DNA of 9,847 nt from Gammaproteobacteria bacterium (GCA_024763185.1 JANTFY010000067.1:1-9847); one strand, 5' to 3'; positions 1 to 7,137 are shown, counted from the first letter of the stretch. The notes: a model not told the origin generated them from the sequence alone. Translations and numbers: made by a program.

Positions 1-108
1 CGCATGGTGCCGCAGATACTGATAGATGGTGCCTGGATCGGCGGTTTCACCGAATTGACGGAAATGCACATGGAAAATCAGCTTGATGAACTGATGGATC
101 AGGCATGA
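1..108 (+). CDS. Glutaredoxin, C-terminal fragment (5' end outside window)
   Basis: Only the last 35 residues are present; the reading frame is open to the left edge and ends at TGA 106-108. The peptide carries VPQILIDG followed by IGGF and EL, which is the C-terminal half of the glutaredoxin fold: the cis-proline loop (VPQ) that contacts glutathione, then the Gly-Gly turn. Glutaredoxins are small cytoplasmic thioredoxin-fold proteins that use glutathione to reduce disulfides or to carry iron-sulfur clusters. The active-site Cys motif lies outside the window, so a dithiol (CPYC-like) and a monothiol (CGFS) form cannot be told apart. The stop overlaps the ATG of the next gene (ATGA at 105-108), which indicates translational coupling. 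Confidence 0.85.
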   Translation, partial: RMVPQILIDGAWIGGFTELTEMHMENQLDELMDQA

Positions 109-437
109 AAAAAAATAAAAGTATTTTCCGGGTCTTGTTTCATAACCAGAATAAAATCTATGAGCTTTACGCCCACGAGGTCAGCCAGGCATCGATGATA
201 GGCTTCATCGAGATTGGCGAGATCATTTTCGGCGAACGCTCCAAGCTGCTGGTCGACCCGGCCGAGGAAAAACTGAAAAGCGAATTTGGTGACGTTAAAC
301 ATACCTACGTACCGCATCATTCCATCATACGCATTGATGAAGTTGAAAAAGAAGGTAAAAACAAGATCCATGATTCAGACGGCTCGACCGTATCGGTACT
401 GCCCGGCTCCGGGTTTTCGCAACCGCCTTCCAACTGA
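105..437 (+). CDS. DUF1820 family protein
   Basis: This 110-residue cytoplasmic protein has no signal peptide or membrane segment. The opening (IFRVLFHNQNKIYELYA), the central GFIEIGEIIFGER, the stretch VDPAEEKLKSEF and the segment SIIRIDEVEKEG are what I know of the DUF1820 family, which is widespread in gammaproteobacteria and has no established biochemical role. The charged C-terminal tail after about residue 85 is low in complexity and probably disordered. The ATG overlaps the stop of the glutaredoxin gene by 4 nt, and a weak GGA at 96-98 could serve as ribosome binding site. The TGA stop at 435-437 is followed 3 nt later by the glycosyltransferase start in the same reading frame. The family call is from recognition of the conserved segments; function is unknown. 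Confidence 0.85.
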   Translation: MKKNKSIFRVLFHNQNKIYELYAHEVSQASMIGFIEIGEIIFGERSKLLVDPAEEKLKSEFGDVKHTYVPHHSIIRIDEVEKEGKNKIHDSDGSTVSVLPGSGFSQPPSN

Positions 438-440
438 CTT

Positions 441-1271
441 TTGCAAATCAGCGTCATTATTCCGGTTTACAACCGTGCGCACAGCATTGGCAGAGCGCTG
501 GATTCTGTCTTGGCGCAACAATCGGCTGCGGATGAAATCATCGTGATCGATGACGGTTCTACCGATCATACTGCCGACATTATCGAGCAAGACTATCCAC
601 AGGTTAAATTGATTCGCCAACTCAATAAAGGGGTCAGTGCGGCAAGAAACGTCGGTATTCAAGCAGCCTCGCACGAATGGATCGCGTTGCTGGACTCCGA
701 CGATGAATGGCTGCCTGATAAGTTAAAAAGCATACGTCAGGTGCACGAAAAAAACCGCGATGAAGTCCTGTTTCATTCCGATGAAATCTGGATCCGGAAT
801 GGGGTACGGGTCAACCCGATGAACAAACACCAGAAAAGCGGTGGTTTTATTTTTGAACAGTGCCTGCCACTCTGTGTTATTTCGCCATCTGCCGCGGTCA
901 TCAGGCGCTCAGTTTTGGACCATATCGGGCTGTTCAACGAAAACCTGCCCGCCTGCGAGGATTACGACCTGTGGTTAAGGTTATGTCATCGGCACGCGGT
1001 TTTTTACATCGACCAGCCTTTAATCATTAAATATGGCGGGCACGAGGATCAGCTATCACGCAAGCACTGGGGAATGGACCGTTTTCGCATACTTGCCCTG
1101 CATGAACTCATGCAAAATGCCGACCTCAGTGCGCAACAGGAAAAATTAACACGGAACATGCTGATTAAAAAATGCCGTATATTGATCAAGGGTGCTATCA
1201 AACACAATAACCGGCAGGTATTGGACCAGTTCAACCCAATGCTTGAACACTATGGGTCCCAGGCATGTTGA
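441..1271 (+). CDS. Family 2 glycosyltransferase (GT-A fold)
   Basis: This 276-residue protein has the standard GT2 layout. SVIIPVYNR at residues 4-12 is the first strand and nucleotide-binding loop, DDGS at 37-40 binds the nucleotide sugar, DSDD at 85-88 is the metal-binding DxD-type motif, and ED-DLW at 173-178 supplies the likely catalytic base and acceptor region. It should transfer a sugar from a nucleotide-sugar donor; donor and acceptor cannot be read from sequence. There is no membrane helix, so it is cytoplasmic or peripheral. The basic C-terminal region (about 215-265) is helical and not conserved in the family. The TTG start is forced: the in-frame TGA of the upstream gene lies only 3 nt before it and the first strand begins at residue 3. 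I see no Shine-Dalgarno sequence, so initiation probably depends on upstream translation. It overlaps the next gene by 7 nt. Confidence 0.9.
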   Translation: MQISVIIPVYNRAHSIGRALDSVLAQQSAADEIIVIDDGSTDHTADIIEQDYPQVKLIRQLNKGVSAARNVGIQAASHEWIALLDSDDEWLPDKLKSIRQVHEKNRDEVLFHSDEIWIRNGVRVNPMNKHQKSGGFIFEQCLPLCVISPSAAVIRRSVLDHIGLFNENLPACEDYDLWLRLCHRHAVFYIDQPLIIKYGGHEDQLSRKHWGMDRFRILALHELMQNADLSAQQEKLTRNMLIKKCRILIKGAIKHNNRQVLDQFNPMLEHYGSQAC

Positions 1272-1870
1272 TCTGGACGTGCGCACTGCATTGCGAAGCC
1301 AAACCAGTCATTGATTTTTATCGCCTGAAAAAACTAAAAAATCCCAACCACTTTGATTGTTACCAGAATGATCAGATGCTCTGCGTGGTCAGCGGCATGG
1401 GCGGACAGAATATGCAACAGGCCGTTAACTGGGTTATCGAGACCTTTAAAATTGAAAGCGGCAGCGGCTGGATCAATATCGGTATCGCCGGACATTTATC
1501 CTACCCGGTTGGCACGGCTTTACTGGTTTCTTCAGTCAGCCAACACGACCGGTCCACGGCGATTTTCCTGCATCCACCAGAACACAACACCCTGGCAAGC
1601 TGCGCGCTTAGCAGCCAGCAAAAGGAGAATACCGATTACCAGGCCAACGTGATCTTTGACCTTGAGGCTTATGCCTTTGTAAACAGCGTTAAAGCCTTTT
1701 CACCTTTGCATCATTGTCAATGTGTAAAGGTCATCAGCGACAATGCCGACACACCTCCACAGCGTAATAAGGCCGTCATCAGTCAACTGATTGCTGACAC
1801 CATGCCGGCTATACATGAAGTCGCGATGGCATTGCAAAAGCGTTGCGAAGCACCTAACCTAGAGCATTAA
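1265..1870 (+). CDS. Phosphorylase-superfamily protein resembling MTA/SAH nucleosidase
   Basis: This 201-residue protein is shorter than the E. coli MTA/SAH nucleosidase (about 232 residues) but keeps the landmarks of the nucleoside phosphorylase fold. These are an early acidic residue (E11, in CALHCEA), the glycine loop SGMGGQN at 43-49, the strand INIGIAG at 70-76, FDLEAYAF at 131-138 (compare VDME, whose Glu contacts ribose) and ISDNAD at 157-162, where D159 aligns with the catalytic Asp of the nucleosidase SD-AD motif. Such enzymes cleave the glycosidic bond of a nucleoside or adenosyl thioether. Substrate is uncertain, and the middle region (about 95-130) is short and divergent. The ATG at 1265 overlaps the glycosyltransferase end; GGG at 1254-1256 is a weak ribosome binding site. 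The dehydrogenase gene follows after 47 nt. I am confident of the fold, less so of the activity. Confidence 0.75.
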   Translation: MLIWTCALHCEAKPVIDFYRLKKLKNPNHFDCYQNDQMLCVVSGMGGQNMQQAVNWVIETFKIESGSGWINIGIAGHLSYPVGTALLVSSVSQHDRSTAIFLHPPEHNTLASCALSSQQKENTDYQANVIFDLEAYAFVNSVKAFSPLHHCQCVKVISDNADTPPQRNKAVISQLIADTMPAIHEVAMALQKRCEAPNLEH

Positions 1871-1904
1871 TCTCTGGCCTGTTATATCTCCATTTGAAAA
1901 CCCC

Positions 1905-1909
1905 AGGAA
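1905..1909 (+). promoter_or_regulatory. Ribosome binding site deciding the SDR start
   Basis: AGGAA lies 8 nt before ATG 1918. It supports that ATG over the in-frame TTG at 1894, which has no comparable upstream sequence and would add eight residues before the usual SDR N-terminus. Confidence 0.7.
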
Positions 1910-1917
1910 CATTCGAC

Positions 1918-2640
1918 ATGTCCAGTCTAACTGGTAAAACAGCTTTGATAACCGGCACCAGCTCGGGGATTGGCCTCGCCATTACCCGCCATCTGTTGCA
2001 ACTAAACTGCAAGGTGATAGGCCTGGCCCGTGATCATGCCAAGGCCGATATACAGCATGAAAATTTCACGCCTATGCATATCGACCTGTCTGACCTTGAA
2101 AACACCTCGGAACTGAGCGCAAGGATTTGCCGCGAACAGCACATTGACTTCTTTATCCATTGTGCCGGTGAAGGTCTGTTTGGCTCTATCGAACAATTCT
2201 CGGTACCACAGATTGATAAAAACCTGCGTACCAACCTGACCAGCGCCCTGGTACTGGCACATCATGTGGTACCGGCCATGCGCAAAAATCGTAGTGGCCG
2301 GATAATATTTATCGGGTCGGAGTCATCGCTACAGGCCGGTCGCAAGGGCACGGTCTATTGCAGTGCAAAATTCGGCCTGCGCGGACTGGCACTCTCCCTG
2401 CGCGAAGATTGCTCGCGCGATGGCATTAACGTGACACTGATCAATCCCGGCATGGTGCGTTCACCCTTTTTTGACCAGCTCGATTTCCGTCCCGGTGAAC
2501 ACGCAAGCAACGCCATCACAACGACGGATATCGCAGAAACCGTTGCCTATGTTCTGGGCAGTAACCCGGATATTGTTTTTGATGAAATCAACCTGTCTCC
2601 ACGCAACCGTTCCATCGAATTTAAGCCGAAATCAAGGTGA
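1918..2640 (+). CDS. Classical short-chain dehydrogenase/reductase (SDR)
   Basis: This 240-residue cytoplasmic oxidoreductase has a Rossmann fold. The cofactor loop TGTSSGIG is at residues 12-19, and the catalytic tetrad can be placed as N106 (RTNLTSA), S134 (FIGSES), Y147 and K151 (YCSAK), with the usual 13-residue Ser-Tyr spacing. NPGMV at 176-180 is the loop that normally closes over the nicotinamide. The usual NNAG after the fourth strand is HCAG at 81-84, a mild variation. R38 after the second strand (GLARD) favours NADP(H) over NAD(H), though this is only a tendency. The C-terminal EINLSPRN is common in SDRs of unknown substrate. It probably closes the operon with the phosphorylase-like and glycosyltransferase genes; no strong promoter is evident in the 47-nt gap. 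The substrate is unknown. Confidence 0.92.
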   Translation: MSSLTGKTALITGTSSGIGLAITRHLLQLNCKVIGLARDHAKADIQHENFTPMHIDLSDLENTSELSARICREQHIDFFIHCAGEGLFGSIEQFSVPQIDKNLRTNLTSALVLAHHVVPAMRKNRSGRIIFIGSESSLQAGRKGTVYCSAKFGLRGLALSLREDCSRDGINVTLINPGMVRSPFFDQLDFRPGEHASNAITTTDIAETVAYVLGSNPDIVFDEINLSPRNRSIEFKPKSR

Positions 2641-2693
2641 TACCTTCAGCTGAATTTTTGCGCCTGAAGATGTTGGCCGTTTAATTTAACAGT

Positions 2694-2704
2694 TTTGTAA
2701 CAAA
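2694..2704. repeat. 11-nt perfect inverted repeat upstream of cysB
   Basis: TTTGT-A-ACAAA is symmetric about A2699 and ends 4 nt before the candidate -35 element. Its size and place would suit an operator half or a single regulator site. An 11-nt palindrome can also arise by chance in AT-rich DNA, so the role is unproven. Confidence 0.3.
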
Positions 2705-2708
2705 CACC

Positions 2709-2736
2709 TTGATTGATATTTATTTACTTGTAGAAT
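2709..2736 (+). promoter_or_regulatory. Candidate sigma-70 promoter for cysB
   Basis: TTGATT at 2709-2714 and TAGAAT at 2731-2736 are separated by 16 bp, giving 4/6 and 5/6 matches to the consensus in an AT-rich stretch about 80 nt before the cysB start. TATAAC at 2742-2747 is another possible -10 element but lacks a good partner at the right distance. The prediction is by eye only. Confidence 0.35.
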
Positions 2737-2805
2737 CCGCTTATAACTAAAAATTCTAAGGAAACTCGACACGATTCGTGGTTTTCTCTGTTCATTGATT
2801 TCCCT

Positions 2806-2812
2806 GAGGAAA
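2806..2812 (+). promoter_or_regulatory. Ribosome binding site deciding the cysB GTG start
   Basis: GAGGAAA lies just before GTG 2816, with AGGA 5 nt from the start codon. Starting there gives an N-terminus (KLQQLRFLDAVV) that matches CysB from residue 2, so the longer frame upstream is not used. Confidence 0.8.
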
Positions 2813-2815
2813 CAC

Positions 2816-3814
2816 GTGAAATTACAGCAACTACGTTTTCTCGACGCTGTCGTCAGAAATAACCTGAATGTCTCCTCGGCCGCCGAGGAATTGTATACCT
2901 CCCAACCCGGTGTCAGTCACCAGATCAAGCTACTTGAAGAAGAGCTGGATATAAAAATTTTCGAACGCTCGGGCAAAAAGCTCACCGGTATTTCACCAGC
3001 GGGTTACGCCGTTCTGGAACACGTAAACGCTCTGCTGAATAATGCAAAAAGTATCAAGCAGGCTGCACGCGAATACTCCAATGCCCATCGTGGCAGCCTG
3101 AGCATTGCCACCACACATACCCAGGCGCAATTTATCCTGCCGCCCATATTGAATAATTTTGCCCATAAATACCCGCGCATCGATTTGCAGGTACACCAGG
3201 GTAATCCCAAGGCCATGTGTAAACTGGCTGCCAATAATTCGGTCGACTTTGTGATCGCCTCTGAAACGATCAACGAATTTGATGAACTGATCACGATCCC
3301 GGCCTACCGCTGGAATCGCTATATTGTCGTCCCCAAGGGTCACAGCCTGACCAAGAAAGCGGAGATCTCCCTGGTCGACCTGGCGTCTTTTCCCATTCTT
3401 ACCTACATGCTGGGATTGACCGGTCGATCCAAGCTGGACCGGACTTTTCATGCGGCCAACCTGGAGCCTAACGTGGTGTTCAGCGCGACCGACTCCGATG
3501 TGATTAAAACCTATGTCAAGCTGGGTTTTGGGGTCGGCATTATTGCGGAGATGGCCAAGGGTAAAGAATCCGATGATTCACTGGCATGCATCCGTGCCAA
3601 CCACCTTTTCCCGGACAGCGTGATCAAGATAGGCTTTCGTCATTCGCGACATATCTCGGCCTACCAATACGAATTTTTACACATGATGGCGCCTTACCTG
3701 GAATTGGAAACAATCAAGGAACTGGCCCATACCAAGGCATTAAACGACCGCGAAAAAATCCTACAGGAATACACCATTCCCAGTTATCAGTCGCTAAGCA
3801 GCCAACCGGATTGA
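2816..3814 (+). CDS. cysB: LysR-type transcriptional regulator CysB
   Basis: This 332-residue protein can be aligned with enterobacterial CysB (324 residues) without gaps over at least the first 200 positions. The winged helix-turn-helix covers about residues 2-60, with NLNVSSAAEELYTSQPGVS as the HTH core, and the effector domain runs from about 93. The ligand-pocket segment THTQ at 100-103, S149 (Thr in the enteric protein, as I recall) and T202 in LTGRS are present. SATDSDVIKTYV and GFGVGIIAEMA are also typical. CysB activates sulfate and thiosulfate uptake and reduction and cysteine synthesis genes under sulfur limitation, responding to N-acetylserine or O-acetylserine and to sulfide or sulfate. 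The start is GTG. LysR genes often self-repress, and the upstream palindrome could take part. A Cbl-like paralogue is a less likely alternative. It converges on the EAL gene with 16 nt between stops and no visible hairpin terminator. Confidence 0.92.
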   Translation: MKLQQLRFLDAVVRNNLNVSSAAEELYTSQPGVSHQIKLLEEELDIKIFERSGKKLTGISPAGYAVLEHVNALLNNAKSIKQAAREYSNAHRGSLSIATTHTQAQFILPPILNNFAHKYPRIDLQVHQGNPKAMCKLAANNSVDFVIASETINEFDELITIPAYRWNRYIVVPKGHSLTKKAEISLVDLASFPILTYMLGLTGRSKLDRTFHAANLEPNVVFSATDSDVIKTYVKLGFGVGIIAEMAKGKESDDSLACIRANHLFPDSVIKIGFRHSRHISAYQYEFLHMMAPYLELETIKELAHTKALNDREKILQEYTIPSYQSLSSQPD

Positions 3815-3830
3815 GCGTTAAAATTACCCG

Positions 3831-6554
3831 CTAATCATCCAGCTTTTTTTGCAAGTCGATTAACTCAATCGGTTCAGGCTCACCTATGGTATAGCCCTGC
3901 AGATAGTCCACCTTGGCTTCGCGTAGCATATGGAACATATTCCTCGATTCAACAAACTCTGCAATCACCTTCATGCCCAGGCAATGCCCGACCTCGGTAA
4001 TGGAACGCACAAAATCGTAGGACTGTGCATCATGCAGGATGTCCTTGATAAACACCCCATCAATCTTCAGGTAATCAACCGGAAACTGTTTCAGGTAGGT
4101 AAACGAAGATAGGCCACTACCAAAATCATCCAGTGAAAACTTGGCCCCGAGCTTTTTGATAATACGAATAAACTCGATGGATTTTTCGACATCTTTAACC
4201 GCTGCGGTCTCGGTGATTTCAAAACAAAGCCGCCTCGGGTCGACCAGTTCGGTTTGCAATAATTGCTCAAGAAAACGATGAAAACTGAGCGAACCGATAC
4301 TGCGACCCGACAAGTTGATGGAAAAGAACAGATCTTTGCTGACCTCGGGATGTTTCACCATCCAGTGAATAACTTCTGTCACCACCCAGCGGTCTATTTT
4401 TTCGATCAGGTTAAAACGTTCGGCCGGTGCCAGAAACTCATTGGGACGAATGATGGTATCGTCTTCATCTTGATAGCGAATCAGGATTTCATAATGCTTT
4501 TTTTGCTCTCTTTGATTAAGTGGCACGATAGGTTGCGCATAAAGCTTGAAACGGTGTTCGGAAAAACCCTTGTTAATGCCTGAAGCCCAGCCCATGGAGG
4601 AATGATGCTTCTGCACTTTTTCATCATCGTCATCAATCAGGTAGTACTGGTTACCACCATTTTCCCTGGCCAGATAGCGGGCCGTAGTCAACTTGGATAA
4701 CTTTTCTGAATAACTGTCACTGGCCAGGCCAAAAGGTATCAAAGCAGCACTGGCAGTCGTGGTAAACTCACGATCATTCCAGTTAAAACCGGTCCTGTGT
4801 ATGTATAACAGGATATCATTGACGGTATTGGCCGCGGCCTCTGCCTGCGCGTAGGGAAACAATATGCCGAACTCATCGCCGCCCAGGCGTGCCAGCAAGT
4901 CGGATTTGCGCACATTATGGCGAATGGTATCAGCCACCTGCATCAACAACTGATCACCCGCCTCACTGCCACAGGTATCATTCACAACCTTGAACTGATC
5001 CAGGTTCAGGTACACCATGATATGCTGATTCTGCGTGTAATCGCTGTCACTGACCATGGCGTCAAATTTGTTTTCGAACGCGGCACGATTAAGAAACCGT
5101 GTCAGCTTGTCATGGCGACCCTCATAATTCAGTTTGCGTCGTAATTTACGGTCTTCAGTGACGTCTTTAAAAATCAATACATGACCAACCCCTTCAGACT
5201 CCTTATCAAGCATGGGCGAGGCCATCATTTCCAGCTCAACCGTTTTACCATCCACCTGGTAGAACAGGTTGATCAACTGGTTTGGTGTTTTTAACAGCTG
5301 CTTGAGATTGGCGATGTGCGTTGCCGAGCGATTGGTATACATGATCGCCAGCTCATCCAATGCCACATCGATCATGTTCTCTTCACTATCCCCCAGCATG
5401 TCTTCCGCTGCCGGGTTGGCCAGCTTGATCATCAGGTTTGAATTGATAACCAGCACCGCATTGGTAATCGAATCCAGGGTGGTGGAAATAAAATCCCGCT
5501 CATTGAGTAATTCTTTTTCGGCCAGCTCCTGTTTTTCGGAGGCATCCTCCAGGCCCTGTACCATTTGATTGTAGGCCGTCACCAGTTCATCGAGTTCGGC
5601 CGGTAAATTGTGCTGGCTGATCGGTGCATATTGACCATTCAGTAACGCACCGACCGAATTACGCATGCGGTCCACGGGTTTGAACGCCACGCCCAGCAAC
5701 AAGACCACCAGCAATAAAACTACCAGCGTGGCAACAACCGTTACCAGTTGAATGTTTAGATTGGTTTCATCAATCAAATGGTTAAAAGTGGACTGGTCAT
5801 ACAAGGTGGAAACGGTCAGGCCTGGTACATTATCATCTCCGAACAGGGTAAAGGAGACCGCTTGCATGGCTCCATCCGCTGGCATAACTTCGGGCCAGTC
5901 GTCAGACTGAAACAATACCTCGCGCTCGGTATTAAGCACCTGCACCGGTCGGTTTATCGCCTTATCCAGTCCTTCAAGTTCGTTGTCGGCGTAGGCGATG
6001 ACATGCAGATAAGCGCGTGGCCGAAGCGAACCGACCGAAACCACGACTTCGGCCATTAAATGGCCATCATAACTGCACAGCCCATATTTCGGTTTCAATT
6101 GCCGCGCCCCGCTGGCAGCGGTCAGCTGATCCAGTACCAGCGGGCAACCCAAATAAGGGTTCAGGTCATCCTCATAAGCGGCCGCCAGGATATTGGCATC
6201 CAGATCACGAACCAGCAGGGATTTAAAATGCAGCAGGCCACTGGTGGCAAATACACGTTGAAAGTTTTTTTGCAGCAGTTTATCGAGTTCGAATTTATCG
6301 TTTACCGCAAGGGCCCTGGAAAAAGCCTCTTCATTCTGAAAACGATAGGCAAATCTTTTTTGTAGTGTGTACAGGTTTTCAATCGCCTCAATGGTTTTTA
6401 ACTTGAGAAGATCATGATTGGAGTTGTACTGGTTTTCCAGTGCCAGACGCTGGAAGGCATCGCTGGAATACCAGGTAAGCCCCAGCGCCAGGCTCGCCAG
6501 CACGACCATGCCGATGACCGTGATAACCTTGATACCAAAAAGCCGCTGCCACAT
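3831..6554 (-). CDS. Membrane c-di-GMP protein: periplasmic sensor-HAMP-PAS-GGDEF-EAL
   Basis: This 907-residue inner-membrane protein has TM1 at about 8-28, a periplasmic domain at about 30-268, TM2 at about 269-291, HAMP to about 345, PAS at about 352-470, GGDEF at about 478-640 and EAL at about 655-905. The EAL domain keeps all expected catalytic residues: E689 (EIL), N747, E779, D809, D810, K830, E866 and Q886, with the same spacing as known active phosphodiesterases. It should therefore hydrolyse c-di-GMP to pGpG. The GGDEF domain has the signature (558-562) and an inhibitory-site RxxD (RKSD, 549-552). However, the first metal-binding Asp of the DxD strand is N517, the usual GH is GS (S530), and the LTGL motif is LTRF (R486). 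It may bind GTP as a regulator rather than make c-di-GMP. C137 and C160 lie in the periplasmic domain. It starts 6 nt after the rhodanese gene, so the two are probably cotranscribed. Confidence 0.93.
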   Translation of the reverse strand: MWQRLFGIKVITVIGMVVLASLALGLTWYSSDAFQRLALENQYNSNHDLLKLKTIEAIENLYTLQKRFAYRFQNEEAFSRALAVNDKFELDKLLQKNFQRVFATSGLLHFKSLLVRDLDANILAAAYEDDLNPYLGCPLVLDQLTAASGARQLKPKYGLCSYDGHLMAEVVVSVGSLRPRAYLHVIAYADNELEGLDKAINRPVQVLNTEREVLFQSDDWPEVMPADGAMQAVSFTLFGDDNVPGLTVSTLYDQSTFNHLIDETNLNIQLVTVVATLVVLLLVVLLLGVAFKPVDRMRNSVGALLNGQYAPISQHNLPAELDELVTAYNQMVQGLEDASEKQELAEKELLNERDFISTTLDSITNAVLVINSNLMIKLANPAAEDMLGDSEENMIDVALDELAIMYTNRSATHIANLKQLLKTPNQLINLFYQVDGKTVELEMMASPMLDKESEGVGHVLIFKDVTEDRKLRRKLNYEGRHDKLTRFLNRAAFENKFDAMVSDSDYTQNQHIMVYLNLDQFKVVNDTCGSEAGDQLLMQVADTIRHNVRKSDLLARLGGDEFGILFPYAQAEAAANTVNDILLYIHRTGFNWNDREFTTTASAALIPFGLASDSYSEKLSKLTTARYLARENGGNQYYLIDDDDEKVQKHHSSMGWASGINKGFSEHRFKLYAQPIVPLNQREQKKHYEILIRYQDEDDTIIRPNEFLAPAERFNLIEKIDRWVVTEVIHWMVKHPEVSKDLFFSINLSGRSIGSLSFHRFLEQLLQTELVDPRRLCFEITETAAVKDVEKSIEFIRIIKKLGAKFSLDDFGSGLSSFTYLKQFPVDYLKIDGVFIKDILHDAQSYDFVRSITEVGHCLGMKVIAEFVESRNMFHMLREAKVDYLQGYTIGEPEPIELIDLQKKLDD

Positions 6555-6560
6555 GAGAAA

Positions 6561-6998
6561 CTATTCCAGCAGATACGGATAGTCCTTATTCCGCCATTCT
6601 TCAAAACCGCCCCGAAACCAGTACAGCTGATTGTAACCACACTGGCGGGCTATTTTTAGTGCTTGCACACTGCGAGTACATTCAGTGCCGTTACTATAAA
6701 ACACCATGCTGCGATTTTTATCGGAGGTAATTCTGGCCAGGGTGGTACAGTTGGTATTGATATCCGGCAAGCTGTGGGAGCCGCCGATAAAACCCAGCCA
6801 GTGATCTTCGCTCAGGCGACTGTCCACCACCACCAGATCATCCAGCCCCTGGGCCAGCGCAATTAAGGTTTCGGCATTGACGGTATCCACCCCGTCCAGT
6901 TTTAAAGGTAAGGCTGTTTTTTCCGCGTGAGCAGGCCCGCACAAGCAAGCGAACAGCAAACTACACAATAAATACTGGCCAAAGCTGGAATGCGTCAT
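6561..6998 (-). CDS. Secreted rhodanese-like sulfurtransferase domain protein
   Basis: This 145-residue protein has a signal peptide of about 25 residues (hydrophobic QYLLCSLLFACL, then the AHA cleavage site before E26), so the mature protein of about 120 residues is periplasmic. The single rhodanese domain shows VVVDSR at 56-61, the GFIGGSHSLP strand-turn at 69-78 and the loop NGTEC-TRS at 103-110, where C107 is the likely persulfide-carrying cysteine. The hydrophobic C-terminal GGFEEW at 130-135 is standard for the family. Members move sulfane sulfur or serve as thiol-handling modules; the acceptor is unknown. The Cys residues in the signal peptide do not form a convincing lipobox. No Shine-Dalgarno sequence is seen before the ATG. 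A promoter must lie in 6999-7137 because a terminator ends the unit upstream; TATAAA on the minus strand at 7027-7022 is a possible -10, without a clear -35. It leads the c-di-GMP gene. Confidence 0.85.
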   Translation of the reverse strand: MTHSSFGQYLLCSLLFACLCGPAHAEKTALPLKLDGVDTVNAETLIALAQGLDDLVVVDSRLSEDHWLGFIGGSHSLPDINTNCTTLARITSDKNRSMVFYSNGTECTRSVQALKIARQCGYNQLYWFRGGFEEWRNKDYPYLLE

Positions 6999-7137
6999 TC
7001 AAAAAGGAATTTTTATCAGGTTTTATAATTTTAGGTGAGTTTGCAGAAAATGCTGACTTATCTGATTTATTAGCACACGATACACCGCGACCCCGCAAGG
7101 CGCAATAACCCGGGGATTTAATGGCATGGCATATCGT

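Noticed and set aside
99..371. Minus-strand ORF opposite the DUF1820 gene
   Set aside because: It is the antisense shadow of a recognised family gene, with no ribosome binding site or family features of its own.
1894..1920. Upstream in-frame TTG start for the SDR, adding eight residues
   Set aside because: ATG 1918 has AGGAA at the right distance and gives the usual SDR N-terminus; TTG 1894 has no ribosome binding site.
2645..2654. Palindrome TTCAGCTGAA followed by TTTTT, after the SDR stop, as a terminator
   Set aside because: A hairpin without a loop cannot form from this 10-mer. The alternative CTTCAG/CTGAAG pairing (2644-2649 with 2664-2669) has a 14-nt loop and no U-run after it.
2778..2798. 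Six-codon leader peptide (GTG to TGA) ahead of cysB
   Set aside because: The nearest AAGGA is too far from the GTG, the peptide has no run of regulatory codons, and no attenuator hairpin follows.
2795..2818. Longer cysB frame beginning at an ATT codon
   Set aside because: GTG 2816 has GAGGAAA just before it and gives an N-terminus matching CysB; the extra seven residues have no family counterpart.
3815..3830. Bidirectional terminator between the convergent cysB and EAL genes
   Set aside because: The 16-nt gap has no inverted repeat; any terminator would have to lie inside the coding ends, and none was seen.
6956..6998. Lipoprotein signal in the rhodanese N-terminus because of its cysteines
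   Set aside because: LFAC has Phe at the position where a small residue is expected, and a good signal peptidase I site (AHA) follows.
7091..7115. CCCCG/CGGGG inverted repeat in the intergenic region
   Set aside because: Only 5 bp with a 15-nt loop and no U-tract on either strand; it may be chance in a GC-rich patch.
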